A DNA stretch of 64,000 bases from Atkinsonella hypoxylon (lineage: Eukaryota > Ascomycota > Sordariomycetes > Hypocreales > Clavicipitaceae): positions 1 through 64,000 of the forward strand of contig JFHB01000096.1 in assembly GCA_000729835.1 (NCBI GenBank), read 5' to 3'. Positions within the stretch are counted from its first letter, which is position 1; every line of letters begins with the position of its first letter. The notes beneath the pieces were generated by a model, which searched no databases, had not been told where the DNA came from, and saw nothing but the letters and a program-made list of their open reading frames with translations. Shown one piece after another: positions 43,478 through 52,149 of the stretch. The position numbers were made by a program, and so were the translations under genes.

Positions 43478-43640
43478 CGCTAGTGTTATAGTGCTATAGA
43501 AATATACACTCTATAGGCTCTAGATCTTTTACTTAGAAATTAATACTATATAATTAGTATATACTATTCTGCCTAAATCTACACCCGCTCTAGCTCCGCT
43601 CTAGACTAATGCATATATGGTCTAGACCTGAGATTTACTT
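43478..43640 (-). mobile_element. TIR element, copy 4 (partial, reverse orientation)
   Basis: This is half of the element found at 47284-47635, inverted. Matching words include GTTATAGTGCTATA, CTATAGGCTCTAGATCTT, TAATTAGTATAT, ACACCCGCTCTAG and the terminal GGTCTAGACCTGAGATTTAC. Compared with copy 2 it has many C-to-T and G-to-A changes. The other half is missing. Confidence 0.7.
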
Positions 43641-43867
43641 ACTGTACACCCCTTATGCTCTCTCTATACCTGCTTTCTGACTAAGCATTCTTACCCTCAG
43701 CACTATATGAAGCGAGTCAGCATCTCGACCTGAACAATGCTCCCTGTCTGCTGGACTCTAGCACTATGATATGTCTTCAAGTTCATCCTGATAACTTTTT
43801 TTCCAAGCCTTCATACAGATTTCATACAGATATTCTAAGCAAGCACCTGGCCGCATACAGTATCCAA

Positions 43868-44446
43868 ATGGCTGCTCCAAGCAAGATCGATTATGAAACC
43901 CAGTCGAGCACATACGACAACATGCCCATCTCAGGAGGAGGGCGTAGCCCTCCTGTAAAAGATAAGTTCTCCTTTCTCAAGGAGATCACGTCAGCCGAAG
44001 ACTATCACGGCGAAAAATCATTCTACCAGCACCTCTTTAACGTCTACAGCTTCCTCAAGACGCAGTCGCTTCCCGACGAGGTCTGCGATGCCGGCCTCTT
44101 CCACTCCATCTACGGGACCGAGTTTTACCACTTCCATAGCGCTAAAATAACCCGTGACGTCGTGCGCGGCTACATCGGCGAGTACGCAGAAGAGCTGGCG
44201 TATATCTTCTGCGGACTCAGGAAGGATCGCTTCAGCTCCATCCTCAATAATACGCCGGGTTGGGGCGAGCGGCAGCACTTAGATTTATGTCGTCTAGAAT
44301 ATGCAAATTTTTGGGACGGAAAGGAAGATCGAGATGTACAAAAAGAGATCGATCTCCTCAGCGCCAAGATTGCGCGTCTCGAGAACGGTGCTGAAGTTGG
44401 CGTGGGCGGAACGAAGCCGCACCTTGTTGCGAAGGAATTAGCATAG
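43868..44446 (+). CDS. DUF6817 / HD-like protein
   Basis: A 192-aa intronless protein. Conserved-looking blocks are FLKEITSAEDYHGEKSFYQH, LFNVYSFLKTQSLPDEVCDA, GLFHSIYGTEFYHF, RDVVRGYIGEYAEELAYIFC and LDLCRLEYANFWD. The pattern of a first His in an xxH-LFNVY helix and then GLFHSIYGTE resembles an HD-type metal-binding bundle, known from uncharacterised bacterial and fungal proteins (DUF6817). A true HD dyad is replaced by HS, so the metal site is unsure. The end carries a short coiled coil (VQKEIDLLSAKIARLENGAE). An in-frame ATG at 43766 would add 34 residues; I prefer 43868 (MAAPSKIDYETQ) for its compact start. It sits between the MFS and Gfo/Idh genes. The biochemical role is unknown. Confidence 0.7.
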   Translation: MAAPSKIDYETQSSTYDNMPISGGGRSPPVKDKFSFLKEITSAEDYHGEKSFYQHLFNVYSFLKTQSLPDEVCDAGLFHSIYGTEFYHFHSAKITRDVVRGYIGEYAEELAYIFCGLRKDRFSSILNNTPGWGERQHLDLCRLEYANFWDGKEDRDVQKEIDLLSAKIARLENGAEVGVGGTKPHLVAKELA

Positions 44447-44778
44447 TAGTTTCAATTCGATCTCGCTATACCTCTATGGACATGATATGATCAAGGATAG
44501 AGGTTTGAATTCATGGTCATGTTACTTCCTGTTCCTTTCGTCGTATCCTACTTACTTTTGCTTGAACATTTGCCTATGTGAAAATGTCACGATCTTGCGC
44601 AACGTCTGGTTATTTATACAAGATTTAGTGCGAGCAGACAGTTCTATTTCGTACACTTTTAGTATCCGATAGTCATGAATATAGGTAGCAAAGCCATTAC
44701 ATTGGTAAAATTCTAGTTACAAAAGAATATACGCCTGCGAAATAGAACCAGTTGGCCTAGCTTAGTACTTGGATCAAG
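44447..44778. other. Spacer between convergent genes
   Basis: About 330 bp of AT-rich 3'-flanking sequence. Nothing else is seen. Confidence 0.5.
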
Positions 44779-46317
44779 TCATCGTTTTGTGCCATTTACA
44801 CCATTTTTGACGCTCGGCTTGTGTTGTTCATGTTCAGAGGAGAACGCGACGTCGTCATTCATGTAGCTGTACCAAGGGTCGTCATGATCGGAGAATACAG
44901 GCCAATCGGGAGCCGGATAGTTGAAGTCTATCATAATATTGCCACGCCAGTCATCTGCTGCCAGTTTGATAAGTCCATCAAGAATGGCGCATGACGGCAC
45001 GTGGGACGAGAAATCACTATGAGTTGGTTTGTCGAGCAGCCATCGTTCGAAGATAGCCGACTCGGCACGATAAGAATAAGAATCGCCATAGGGGCGCTCG
45101 TAGTGCTCATGGCGAATGAACCCTTGGGTTCGAGCAATGCGGGCGTTGGCTCTTGTGACGACATATGCGGAATTATTGCATCGAATATCGTTGTCGCCAA
45201 GGCGAGCTCCGATTGGATATTTGTTGACATTTGCAGCAATTGAGAAAGTTGTACCAAGTCTTACGTCGAGATCGGTACAATGCAGTCTGCCATTTATATT
45301 ATACGGTACATCTGGGAAAGGGCCCCAGGAGCGAATCCCTGGCGTGGTTTGTTCTAGGGCGATCGTCCCCAAACAGAGCACACGGCCAGATGACCGAAAC
45401 TTCATGGAAAAGGACGCCACAATATCGGTCTCGCCGTATGGAAGTTCATCTTCTAATTCGGAGAATTCTTGTCTGTACCCAGTCGTTTGTTCTTCGATGT
45501 TGGCAGTCCGCAAATGTTGATCGAGGGGACCAGCTGTGAAGCCCTGTAGAGTGATGACAAAATCCTCGTTCGGAAAGAGTTTTCTGTTCATGAGAAGCAG
45601 GCGAGCCAGATTGTCAATATAGTGATATGCGCCGTGCATAAGCATGCCGTATCCATATTTGTACGGATGGTCTTCCCGCTGACTGAACTCAGAGGGAAGA
45701 TTCCATACACCTGAGGCAGTTTTGACGTGGATAGACGTAATTGGATGCTGCAGCCGCTGCATCATCATCGCAATTGGCTTACGCAGCCTTTCCTCGTAAA
45801 TGTCGTGAAGTCGTCCAAGGCACAGAACTGCAGTACTGACGCCAGCCTCAGCGGATTCTGCAGCGATATTATTTACCATTGGCATTAGCGTCTGGTGATC
45901 AAACACCCCGTCTCTCATTGGCAACACCAGCGGCTTTGTGACTAAGACGTCGAAACCCTGAGCAATTGCAAGTTTGATATATGCAGCGTGAGATTGTGGC
46001 TCTGTCATTACAACCACTTTTTTCTTGAACCCCGACTTGGCAAACAAACCTCGTTCCACGATCCATTCGATTCCTGATTCGGGGCCATTTTGCAAGACTT
46101 TTTCGGGAATGTATGTACATGTTGTAGGCTTTGTAGGCAACTTGGCGATCCGGGCCTCGACGTGCTCCTGTTGGGACTCTCGATCGATAACATGATATCG
46201 ACTCAAGTGACCCTTCAACACCGCACTGTGTATACATCTCGAGTACTTGTAGCCCGCAACTGGGCCAAAACCAATGATCAAAAGTTCCATCGTTGCCGGA
46301 TCATGCTCAAGAGACAT
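44779..46317 (-). CDS. Gfo/Idh/MocA-family oxidoreductase
   Basis: An NAD(P)-dependent sugar or cyclitol oxidoreductase. The N-terminal Rossmann domain has MELLIIGFGPVAGYKYSRCI, KKKVVVMTEPQSHAAYIKLA and IAQGFDVLVTKPLVLPM. These are the glycine-rich strand, the [T/D]xP-x-H block and the EKP-type lysine (here TKP) conserved in the family. The substrate domain includes HGAYHYIDNLARLLLM, corresponding to the G-x-x-x-D-x-x-H helix of family members. At 512 aa it is longer than the usual 330-400, with an extended C-terminal part. It is intronless. It is divergent from the WbpA/WecC-type dehydrogenase across 1.7 kb. In bacteria a Gfo/Idh enzyme (WbpB) acts directly after such a 6-dehydrogenase; whether this one does is inference. 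Confidence 0.8.
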   Translation of the reverse strand: MSLEHDPATMELLIIGFGPVAGYKYSRCIHSAVLKGHLSRYHVIDRESQQEHVEARIAKLPTKPTTCTYIPEKVLQNGPESGIEWIVERGLFAKSGFKKKVVVMTEPQSHAAYIKLAIAQGFDVLVTKPLVLPMRDGVFDHQTLMPMVNNIAAESAEAGVSTAVLCLGRLHDIYEERLRKPIAMMMQRLQHPITSIHVKTASGVWNLPSEFSQREDHPYKYGYGMLMHGAYHYIDNLARLLLMNRKLFPNEDFVITLQGFTAGPLDQHLRTANIEEQTTGYRQEFSELEDELPYGETDIVASFSMKFRSSGRVLCLGTIALEQTTPGIRSWGPFPDVPYNINGRLHCTDLDVRLGTTFSIAANVNKYPIGARLGDNDIRCNNSAYVVTRANARIARTQGFIRHEHYERPYGDSYSYRAESAIFERWLLDKPTHSDFSSHVPSCAILDGLIKLAADDWRGNIMIDFNYPAPDWPVFSDHDDPWYSYMNDDVAFSSEHEQHKPSVKNGVNGTKR

Positions 46318-46802
46318 TGGAGACAGAGTGTTTATCTAAGAACAGCGTTATTTTAGCTAGCACCTATAAAGCTATGGCTAGTTAACTTTCTAGCGTTACT
46401 TTACTAGCTGTTTCTACTGCAATATTCTCTATACCCTTCTTCTTCTCTTTATCTCTATAGGGGGTGCTAAGGCAGCTGAATCGCACCTGAATAGAGTTAA
46501 ATGCAGAGTCTCGTGTGTGCAGACTGAGTTTTTACGAACTGCGACTCTCATAGTCTGATGACATTGTTTGGCGGATATTCGACCAGGGGCGATGATATCA
46601 TCCAGTAAGATCAACGAATTACATTGCGAGTCAGACTGGGACCGCGTTTCCCCGAGGAAGATTTTCTTAGCCGATCAAAGCACTGTGTCGTATATTTTCT
46701 GTACGGGTACTCCGTATGTCGTCCAACAAGCCCAGCGCGGCACGAAATTGTACTGGGGAAAGAGGTGGAGACCAACCTCAGGCCATGATACCTTCCGAGT
46801 GA

Positions 46803-46838
46803 GGCTAGGCTAGGCTAGGCTAGGCTAGGCTGGCTAGG
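46803..46838. repeat. Pentanucleotide array (GGCTA)n
   Basis: About six and a half tandem GGCTA units, followed by an imperfect unit. This is a simple sequence repeat, likely length-variable between strains. Confidence 0.9.
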
Positions 46839-47283
46839 TGCAGCTGGAATCTGACAGGGCCACCGGCTACGTACGCGGCAGCTAGCGCAAAAGAACCCCG
46901 CCCCTATTCCGTATTCCGTAGATCAACGGGACGGCCCTCAGCTGCAGCTGCAGCTGCACATCCACCAGCCGCTGGCCGATCGGGTCTAGCCTATCAGCAC
47001 AATTAGGCAGGGGATCGTGTCTATAAAAGGAAGAAGCCGAGAGCGACCCTAGATTAGGCTAGGGTCGGCTTTATTACCCATGGTATGTATTCCCCTGGCC
47101 CATAAACTGTGGGCTGAACGAGCACGTCATCTAATGGGTCCACCTCGGGATAAATGCCGCACAATTGAGTTGTGATTGATTGAATTGGCCCGTGAACGAA
47201 GTACGAAAGAGATCTACGTTAGAGCGATTCTTCCCCTCATTTTATAGAGAAAATAGCGCATTTCGTTAACGTAACGACTTACG

Positions 47284-47635
47284 AGGGTTCCAGTAAATCT
47301 CAGGTCCAGACCATGTATGCGTTGGTCCCGAGCGAGTCTAGAACGGGTGTATTTTTAGGCCGAATAGCATATGCTAATTACACAGTATTAAATCCTAAGC
47401 AAGAGATCTAGAGTCTATAGAGCGTGCATTTATATAGCACTATACCACTAGCTATCAGTGTATATACTACTAAATATCAAAATAGTTAATTCGCACTAAT
47501 ACACTGTATAATTAGCATATACTAAGCATATACTAAACTCTTTACTGCCTGCTATTCTAGCCATAAATACACCCGTTCTAGACCCACTCTGGACCAACGC
47601 ACACATGGTCTGGGCCTCAGATTTACTGGAACCCC
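47284..47635. mobile_element. TIR element, copy 2 (both ends present)
   Basis: The best-preserved copy, about 350 bp. The left end reads GGGTTCCAGTAAATCTCAGG and then TCCAGACCATGTATGCGTTG. The right end is the complement, ending CTCAGATTTACTGGAACCCC. Inner halves also pair (CTAGAACGGGTGTATTTTTA against ATACACCCGTTCTAG). No ORF. It lies between the two divergent oxidoreductase genes. Confidence 0.8.
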
Positions 47636-48027
47636 GTGGTATGCGCCTCCGAGCTCGTAGCTATGACGCCGCGACATTAAACGTGATTGGGCAATGGACG
47701 AGATTCCTCCATATGGCCAACTATTGAGGCGCAGGGGTCTAGCAGTCCCTAGTCGCGATTTCTCATTCGGCTACTAACGACAACTTATTGTCAAAAATGG
47801 CTTTTGGGCATTAGTTAACTAGAGCCAGACTGCTTTGGGTGAACCGATGGAAGCTGGGCTCTCCAGGGACGGCTGTAGACGAGTCGCTACAAGATCAGTC
47901 ACTGTTTTGCCTTTTGTTAACCTTACTAGCTCCTGTTAAATAACAAAATTCTGGGTGGGTGAGGCAAATATATTCGTCCCGCGCCACGTTTCCCCTTCAT
48001 GCAGGAAACTCCCTCCCTGGCCCAAAG

Positions 48028-49349
48028 ATGGGAATCGAGCAGGGTTCTGTGAACTCGAACTCTAGAAGAGCCGCAGCTAGCTTTGGCCTCACAGAAAGCT
48101 ACCGGCCTGTAGTAGCAGTTATTGGCGTGGGCTATGTCGGGTCTAATCTAGTCGAGGCTTTTGCCAAGGTCTATCCGGTCGTTGCTTTCGACATTTCAAA
48201 GCACAGGGTTGAGCAGATATCTCCAAGATTTGAAGGGCTGTCAGTTCGATGTACTTGGCGTGCCTTTGAATTGGCTGCCGTAGACGTCTTCCTCATCTCT
48301 GTCCCGACCACTGTCAATCAGGATAGAACTATCAACACCACCTCCATTGAACAAGCCGTACAGACCATCGCAGAATATGCGCGACACGGAGCGACCGTGG
48401 TGATGGAAAGTTCGGTGGCCGTGGGTATGACGAGAGAGTTTCTCGGCCCCCTTTTTGCTATTAAGAAGTTGAAAGTTGGCATGTCTCCGGAGGTACCTAC
48501 ATTCGCTCCCTGTCGCCGAGTATAGCTGACATCTGCGAACAGAGAGTTGACCCAGGTCGCCAGTTCCCTACATTCCAGAAAATCCCCAAAATCATCTCTG
48601 GAATTGACCCCTCGTCACTGGATGCCGTGCGGCGGCTCTATGAACGAGTATTCGACCATCTTGTTCCCGTGTCTTCACTAGAGGTTGCAGAAATGGCGAA
48701 ACTCTACGAGAACTGTCAACGCATGGTATGCGCTGCTTACGCCAATGAGATGGCCGACGCTTGCGCCTCTTTAAGTATTGACGCCTGGGAGGTCAGCAAG
48801 GCGGCTGCATCGAAGCCATTCGGCTATCTACCATTTCAGCCAGGGCCTGGAGTTGGCGGACACTGTATCCCTGTCAACCCTTATTACCTACTACAGACAT
48901 GCGATATGCCCATGTTGCAATATGCTACAGAGTCCTCTCGAAGACGACCTGTTGAAATAGTACGCCGGCTGGTGCACGCGCTCGAGCGCAAACAAGTCAC
49001 AAAGGGCCATCGAGGGCGCATTTCAGCCGGTAGGAGCACATGCGTTCTTGTAGTAGGTGTTGCATTTAAAAAGGGCCAGAGTGCGCTGTACAACTCTCCA
49101 GGAGTCGCAGCCATCCAATCTCTTCTCCAAGAACACCATCTGGTCGTCGAATTTGCAGATCCTCTCGTTGATCAAGAGGCCATCTCATGCGTACCTAGAC
49201 TGGACACATCGGTGAATTGGACCAAGGAATACCTTGAAAAGTTTGATGGAATTCTTGTTACCATGGATCAAGTCGGTCTGGACCTGAACCTTCTAGATTT
49301 GCTTGATGGTGTGGTTGTGCACGATTATTCTCCGCGGTTTCGCTCCTGA
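48028..49349 (+). CDS. Nucleotide-sugar 6-dehydrogenase, WbpA/WecC type
   Basis: Oxidises C6 of a UDP-hexose (probably an N-acetylhexosamine) to the uronic acid with two NAD+. Exons 48028-48492 and 48543-49349 flank a 50-nt intron (GTACCT...AACAG) that splits the motif SPE/RVDPG; total 423 aa. Rossmann motif VIGVGYVGSNL; NAD block VFLISVPTTVN; ESSVAVGMTREFL; the SPERVDPG motif; EMAKLYENCQR with the conserved Lys and Asn; and the catalytic-Cys block GPGVGGHCIPVNPYYL. The wording GGHCIPVNPYYL and the FxPGPGxGG style fit the bacterial UDP-GlcNAc/UDP-ManNAc dehydrogenase branch rather than fungal UDP-glucose dehydrogenase. The C-terminal domain has VVGVAFKKGQSALYNSPG; the usual Arg of the DxRxSP block is missing. 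Horizontal origin is likely. Confidence 0.85.
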
Positions 49350-50129
49350 CCGAGGTGTGAAACTGATTGCGCCTCATGTCTCTTGGCATGCAGCGAAGGA
49401 AACATCAAAGATCTACTGGCATTCAAAATGGCTACAGAATACCCTTTTAACTTAAACCTGATATGTACTTAATATTGTTATACTCAATTTGTTCTCACCA
49501 GAGGAGGACAGTTTTCACGTAGCTTAAAGCATATGGAGGACGTGATATTCAATGGGACTGAAGCTGTAGCCTATGGTGGCATAAGCTTTGATGCAGAGTG
49601 GACGGGGCCTTTTATCTGATCCTGTCGAGTTTGCTGTATCATGCCCTCGATTTGCTACAGAAAAACAAGAAGCAAGGAGTGATCAATTTTGCGGAGCCAC
49701 TGGTCGCGCGACGCATGTAAGGTATGATGAATATGAAGATGAGAGTATCATTGATCCTCGTTTTCAGTTGACCAATGAGCACATTGCCTAGAATAGCACC
49801 GGAAACTTTATTTTGTTAGAGTGTCATCAAGTCGCGTCATGGTACCGAAGGACACGCCCACCAGTCACACCAGTCGCTCCTCCTATGTCTTTTAGAAAAT
49901 TTCGTAGACCAGTAAGAACAGCTCGATCTTGGGTATCAGATCCTGCGAAGATACCGACAAGGACTGAGCCATAATTTGTAAGCCGGTGCAAGGAAATTAG
50001 AGCATCTCGGGAGGAAAATTACTTACCAGGCTGTAGCGAACAGCCTACACCTATACCGTCGATAAACTACACTCATTTTGTTTTGTAACATATAGTCTTT
50101 GCCTTGAGAGGTAGCATGAGTATCTTGGA
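49350..50129. other. Spacer between convergent genes
   Basis: No supported gene in 780 bp; one 67-codon ORF (49588-49791) lacks motifs. It contains the 3' flanks of the dehydrogenase and dioxygenase genes. Confidence 0.45.
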
Positions 50130-51110
50130 CTATCCCACGGGAGCATTACTAAACGGAGCGGCATCCCAACGCACACGACGCAAGTGACGATTCGGATCTT
50201 GGATGTTATTCCGGGCATGCAACCAACGCCGGTTATCCACCAGAATAATGCTCCCTGTTGGAAGATCTGTCGAGGCTAAATGTAGAGTAGACAGTACCTG
50301 CGCCTTACTATCTTTGAGTGACCTATCGAGCTCTTGCAGCGCTTCGGATGCTTTCTCTGTCAACGGCGTGATTATGTCTCTCCGGAAACGCATTCTGTAG
50401 GATTGCACGTCTTGCTGACCCTCCATCACACTGCCTACAATCTCCTGCTTTTCGACTATTTTGATGAACTCGGGCGGAACTTTGATGCTATAGTCTTGCC
50501 GCATCAGGGATTCTCGCGTGTCGGAGGAGAGCTGCTTGGCTAAGCTGTCAACGTTCATGATGGAGAGGGTCCCGCCTCCGAACCGATCGTGCTGAAGCAC
50601 ATGAAGTGCAAAGTATCTTGGCGGCAAGTCTTCATAGCTGCAATCAGTATGCCAAGGGAATGCCTCCGTCGTTTCCGATCGCGCCCGGTGTTGGAAGATT
50701 TGAAGGGGGATGGTAATGGTCGGTCGGACGTCCCAGAACTACCCACGTGCCGCACTGTGCGATATGGGGAGCTGATGGCCATAAAACTCGTGGAGGCTGA
50801 GGACTAGTAGTTTGAGATATTGGCTGTCGGGATCCGGAAAGCCCAGCTTGATCTTGAGAATACCATGTTGCTGGAGTTGTTGGTGTGCAATTCCCACGTG
50901 ATGCCGTTGTTTTGCATGCGCGACATCAGGGGCTGTCAGTTGTGTAACATTGAATGATGTTATGTCAGGAACAAGAGCGGTACTCGCTGACCTGGAGAAG
51001 CGAAACAGAAATCGGGCTGGGCAGACGGAGAATCGCAAGATCGAGGACCTTCCCAGGCGGTAGCATAACCTAGCATACTGTATGCGGAGATACTGGTACT
51101 CGAGGTTCAT
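50130..51110 (-). pseudogene. TauD/TfdA-type Fe(II)/2-oxoglutarate dioxygenase with in-frame TAG
   Basis: The frame from the ATG at 51110 reads an N-terminal Arg-rich leader, ITSFNVTQLTAPDVAHAKQR, HGILKIKLGFPDPDSQYLKL and LPISHSAARG. TAG then occurs at 50739-50741, and the same frame continues FWDVRPTITIPLQIF, FPWHTDCSYEDLPPRYFALH, VLQHDRFGGGTLSIMNV and finally WLHARNNIQDPNRHLRRVRW. The Fe ligands are H-x-D of WHTD and the distal His of WLHARN; the 2-oxoglutarate Arg lies in RHLRRVRW. All are intact. The TAG stands where a Trp (RGWFWDVRP) is expected, so TGG to TAG; on the other strand this is CpA to TpA. No splice pair removes it. This is either a recent null allele or readthrough. It is the last gene of the suspected cluster. 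Confidence 0.75.
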
Positions 51111-51698
51111 GGTTCTGGGGCCAATCATACTCCCTAATGTCGTCGGGGAATCCGGAGAAATATTCGCGGGATGGCTAAGGTCCTGCACTGGGTTTGGACG
51201 GCCAAGTGTACAGATCAGCTTGATAAGCCTATCCTTATCCTACACTAACTACACCGCTAACCAAGAACGTGCTTACAAAGCCAGCTGGCATACCCATTCG
51301 CAAGAAACAATGATATCCAAGCCCTCCTTTGCAAGATGCATGTTCTGGCCAAGGAGCATTCCCCTTGGAGTACGGAGTACATGTCTAGTGTATCCTCTCT
51401 AGCCATATACGGCTAGCCGCGTGGTGCAAGTACGCTTTGCGGCTACAGCTCCACAAAGCGGTGCTCGCACATTCCTTACAGCCGACGGTTGAGGCATTTA
51501 GAGATCTCGTCACCTAAACAATTGACGGATCACCCCGGTCGCTTCCGACAAATGACAGACAGGGAACGGGAGACAGGGGGCGGGACACGATGTGGGGATA
51601 CAAAAGCGATCAAACCCAATTCAGTAATTCCCGAACCGTGCTACCCCACCCCTCCATGGTACCGTCTCAGCCGGGAGTATTCCGCACTCCGTACGTAA
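51111..51698. other. Intergenic, upstream of the TauD gene
   Basis: No gene is visible. It contains TACGGAGTA at 51371-51379. Confidence 0.45.
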
Positions 51699-51995
51699 CA
51701 GTAAATCCCAAGTCCAAGGGATGTTTGCGCGGGTCCAGAACGGGTGTATTTTTTTAGGCAGAATGGCATGTACAGATCACACAGTGGTTAATTTCTAGAG
51801 TGCATAGAGCGCGCATTTATACAGCACTATACGACTACTACTACTAAATATTAGTATATACGGAATATACCACTAGATATTAGTACATACATATACCGAC
51901 AGTATTATTCCGTATACTACTAGATAGTAGTGTATATACCACTAAATAAAAAAATGTTAATTCGCACTAATATACTGTGGGTTTTGCATATGCTC
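51699..51995 (+). mobile_element. TIR element, copy 3 (right end lost)
   Basis: The left end CAGTAAATCCCAAGTCCAAG is followed by GTCCAGAACGGGTGTATTTT and the AT-rich interior with TAGTATATAC/TAGTGTATATAC words, ending near CTGTGGGTTTTGCATATG. The right inverted repeat is missing. It lies just upstream of the peptidase-like gene and may supply part of its promoter. Confidence 0.7.
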
Positions 51996-52149
51996 GGGCA
52001 CATATTAAATATAGTGAATATTGCTCTATTTATATTGCTCTTATCGCGCGCGGCTTTGGAGGCAAGGACATTGCTTCACTCAGACCACACTTGGATCATA
52101 AAACACAAACAGTGGTTCTTCCGATAAAATACGACATTGCAAAGCAGAC

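Larger units (their letters stand above)
46318..48027. promoter_or_regulatory. Divergent promoter region with repeats and a TIR element
   Basis: 1.7 kb separates the Gfo/Idh and dehydrogenase genes. It holds TACTCCGTA at 46708-46716, a pentamer array (GGCTA)n at 46803-46834, GCAGCT repeats at 46937-46957 and an inserted TIR element at 47284-47635. No ORF is convincing. Confidence 0.5.

Noticed and set aside
49588..49791. 67-codon ORF between the dehydrogenase and dioxygenase genes
   Set aside because: Short, no motif, lies in a 3'-flanking spacer.
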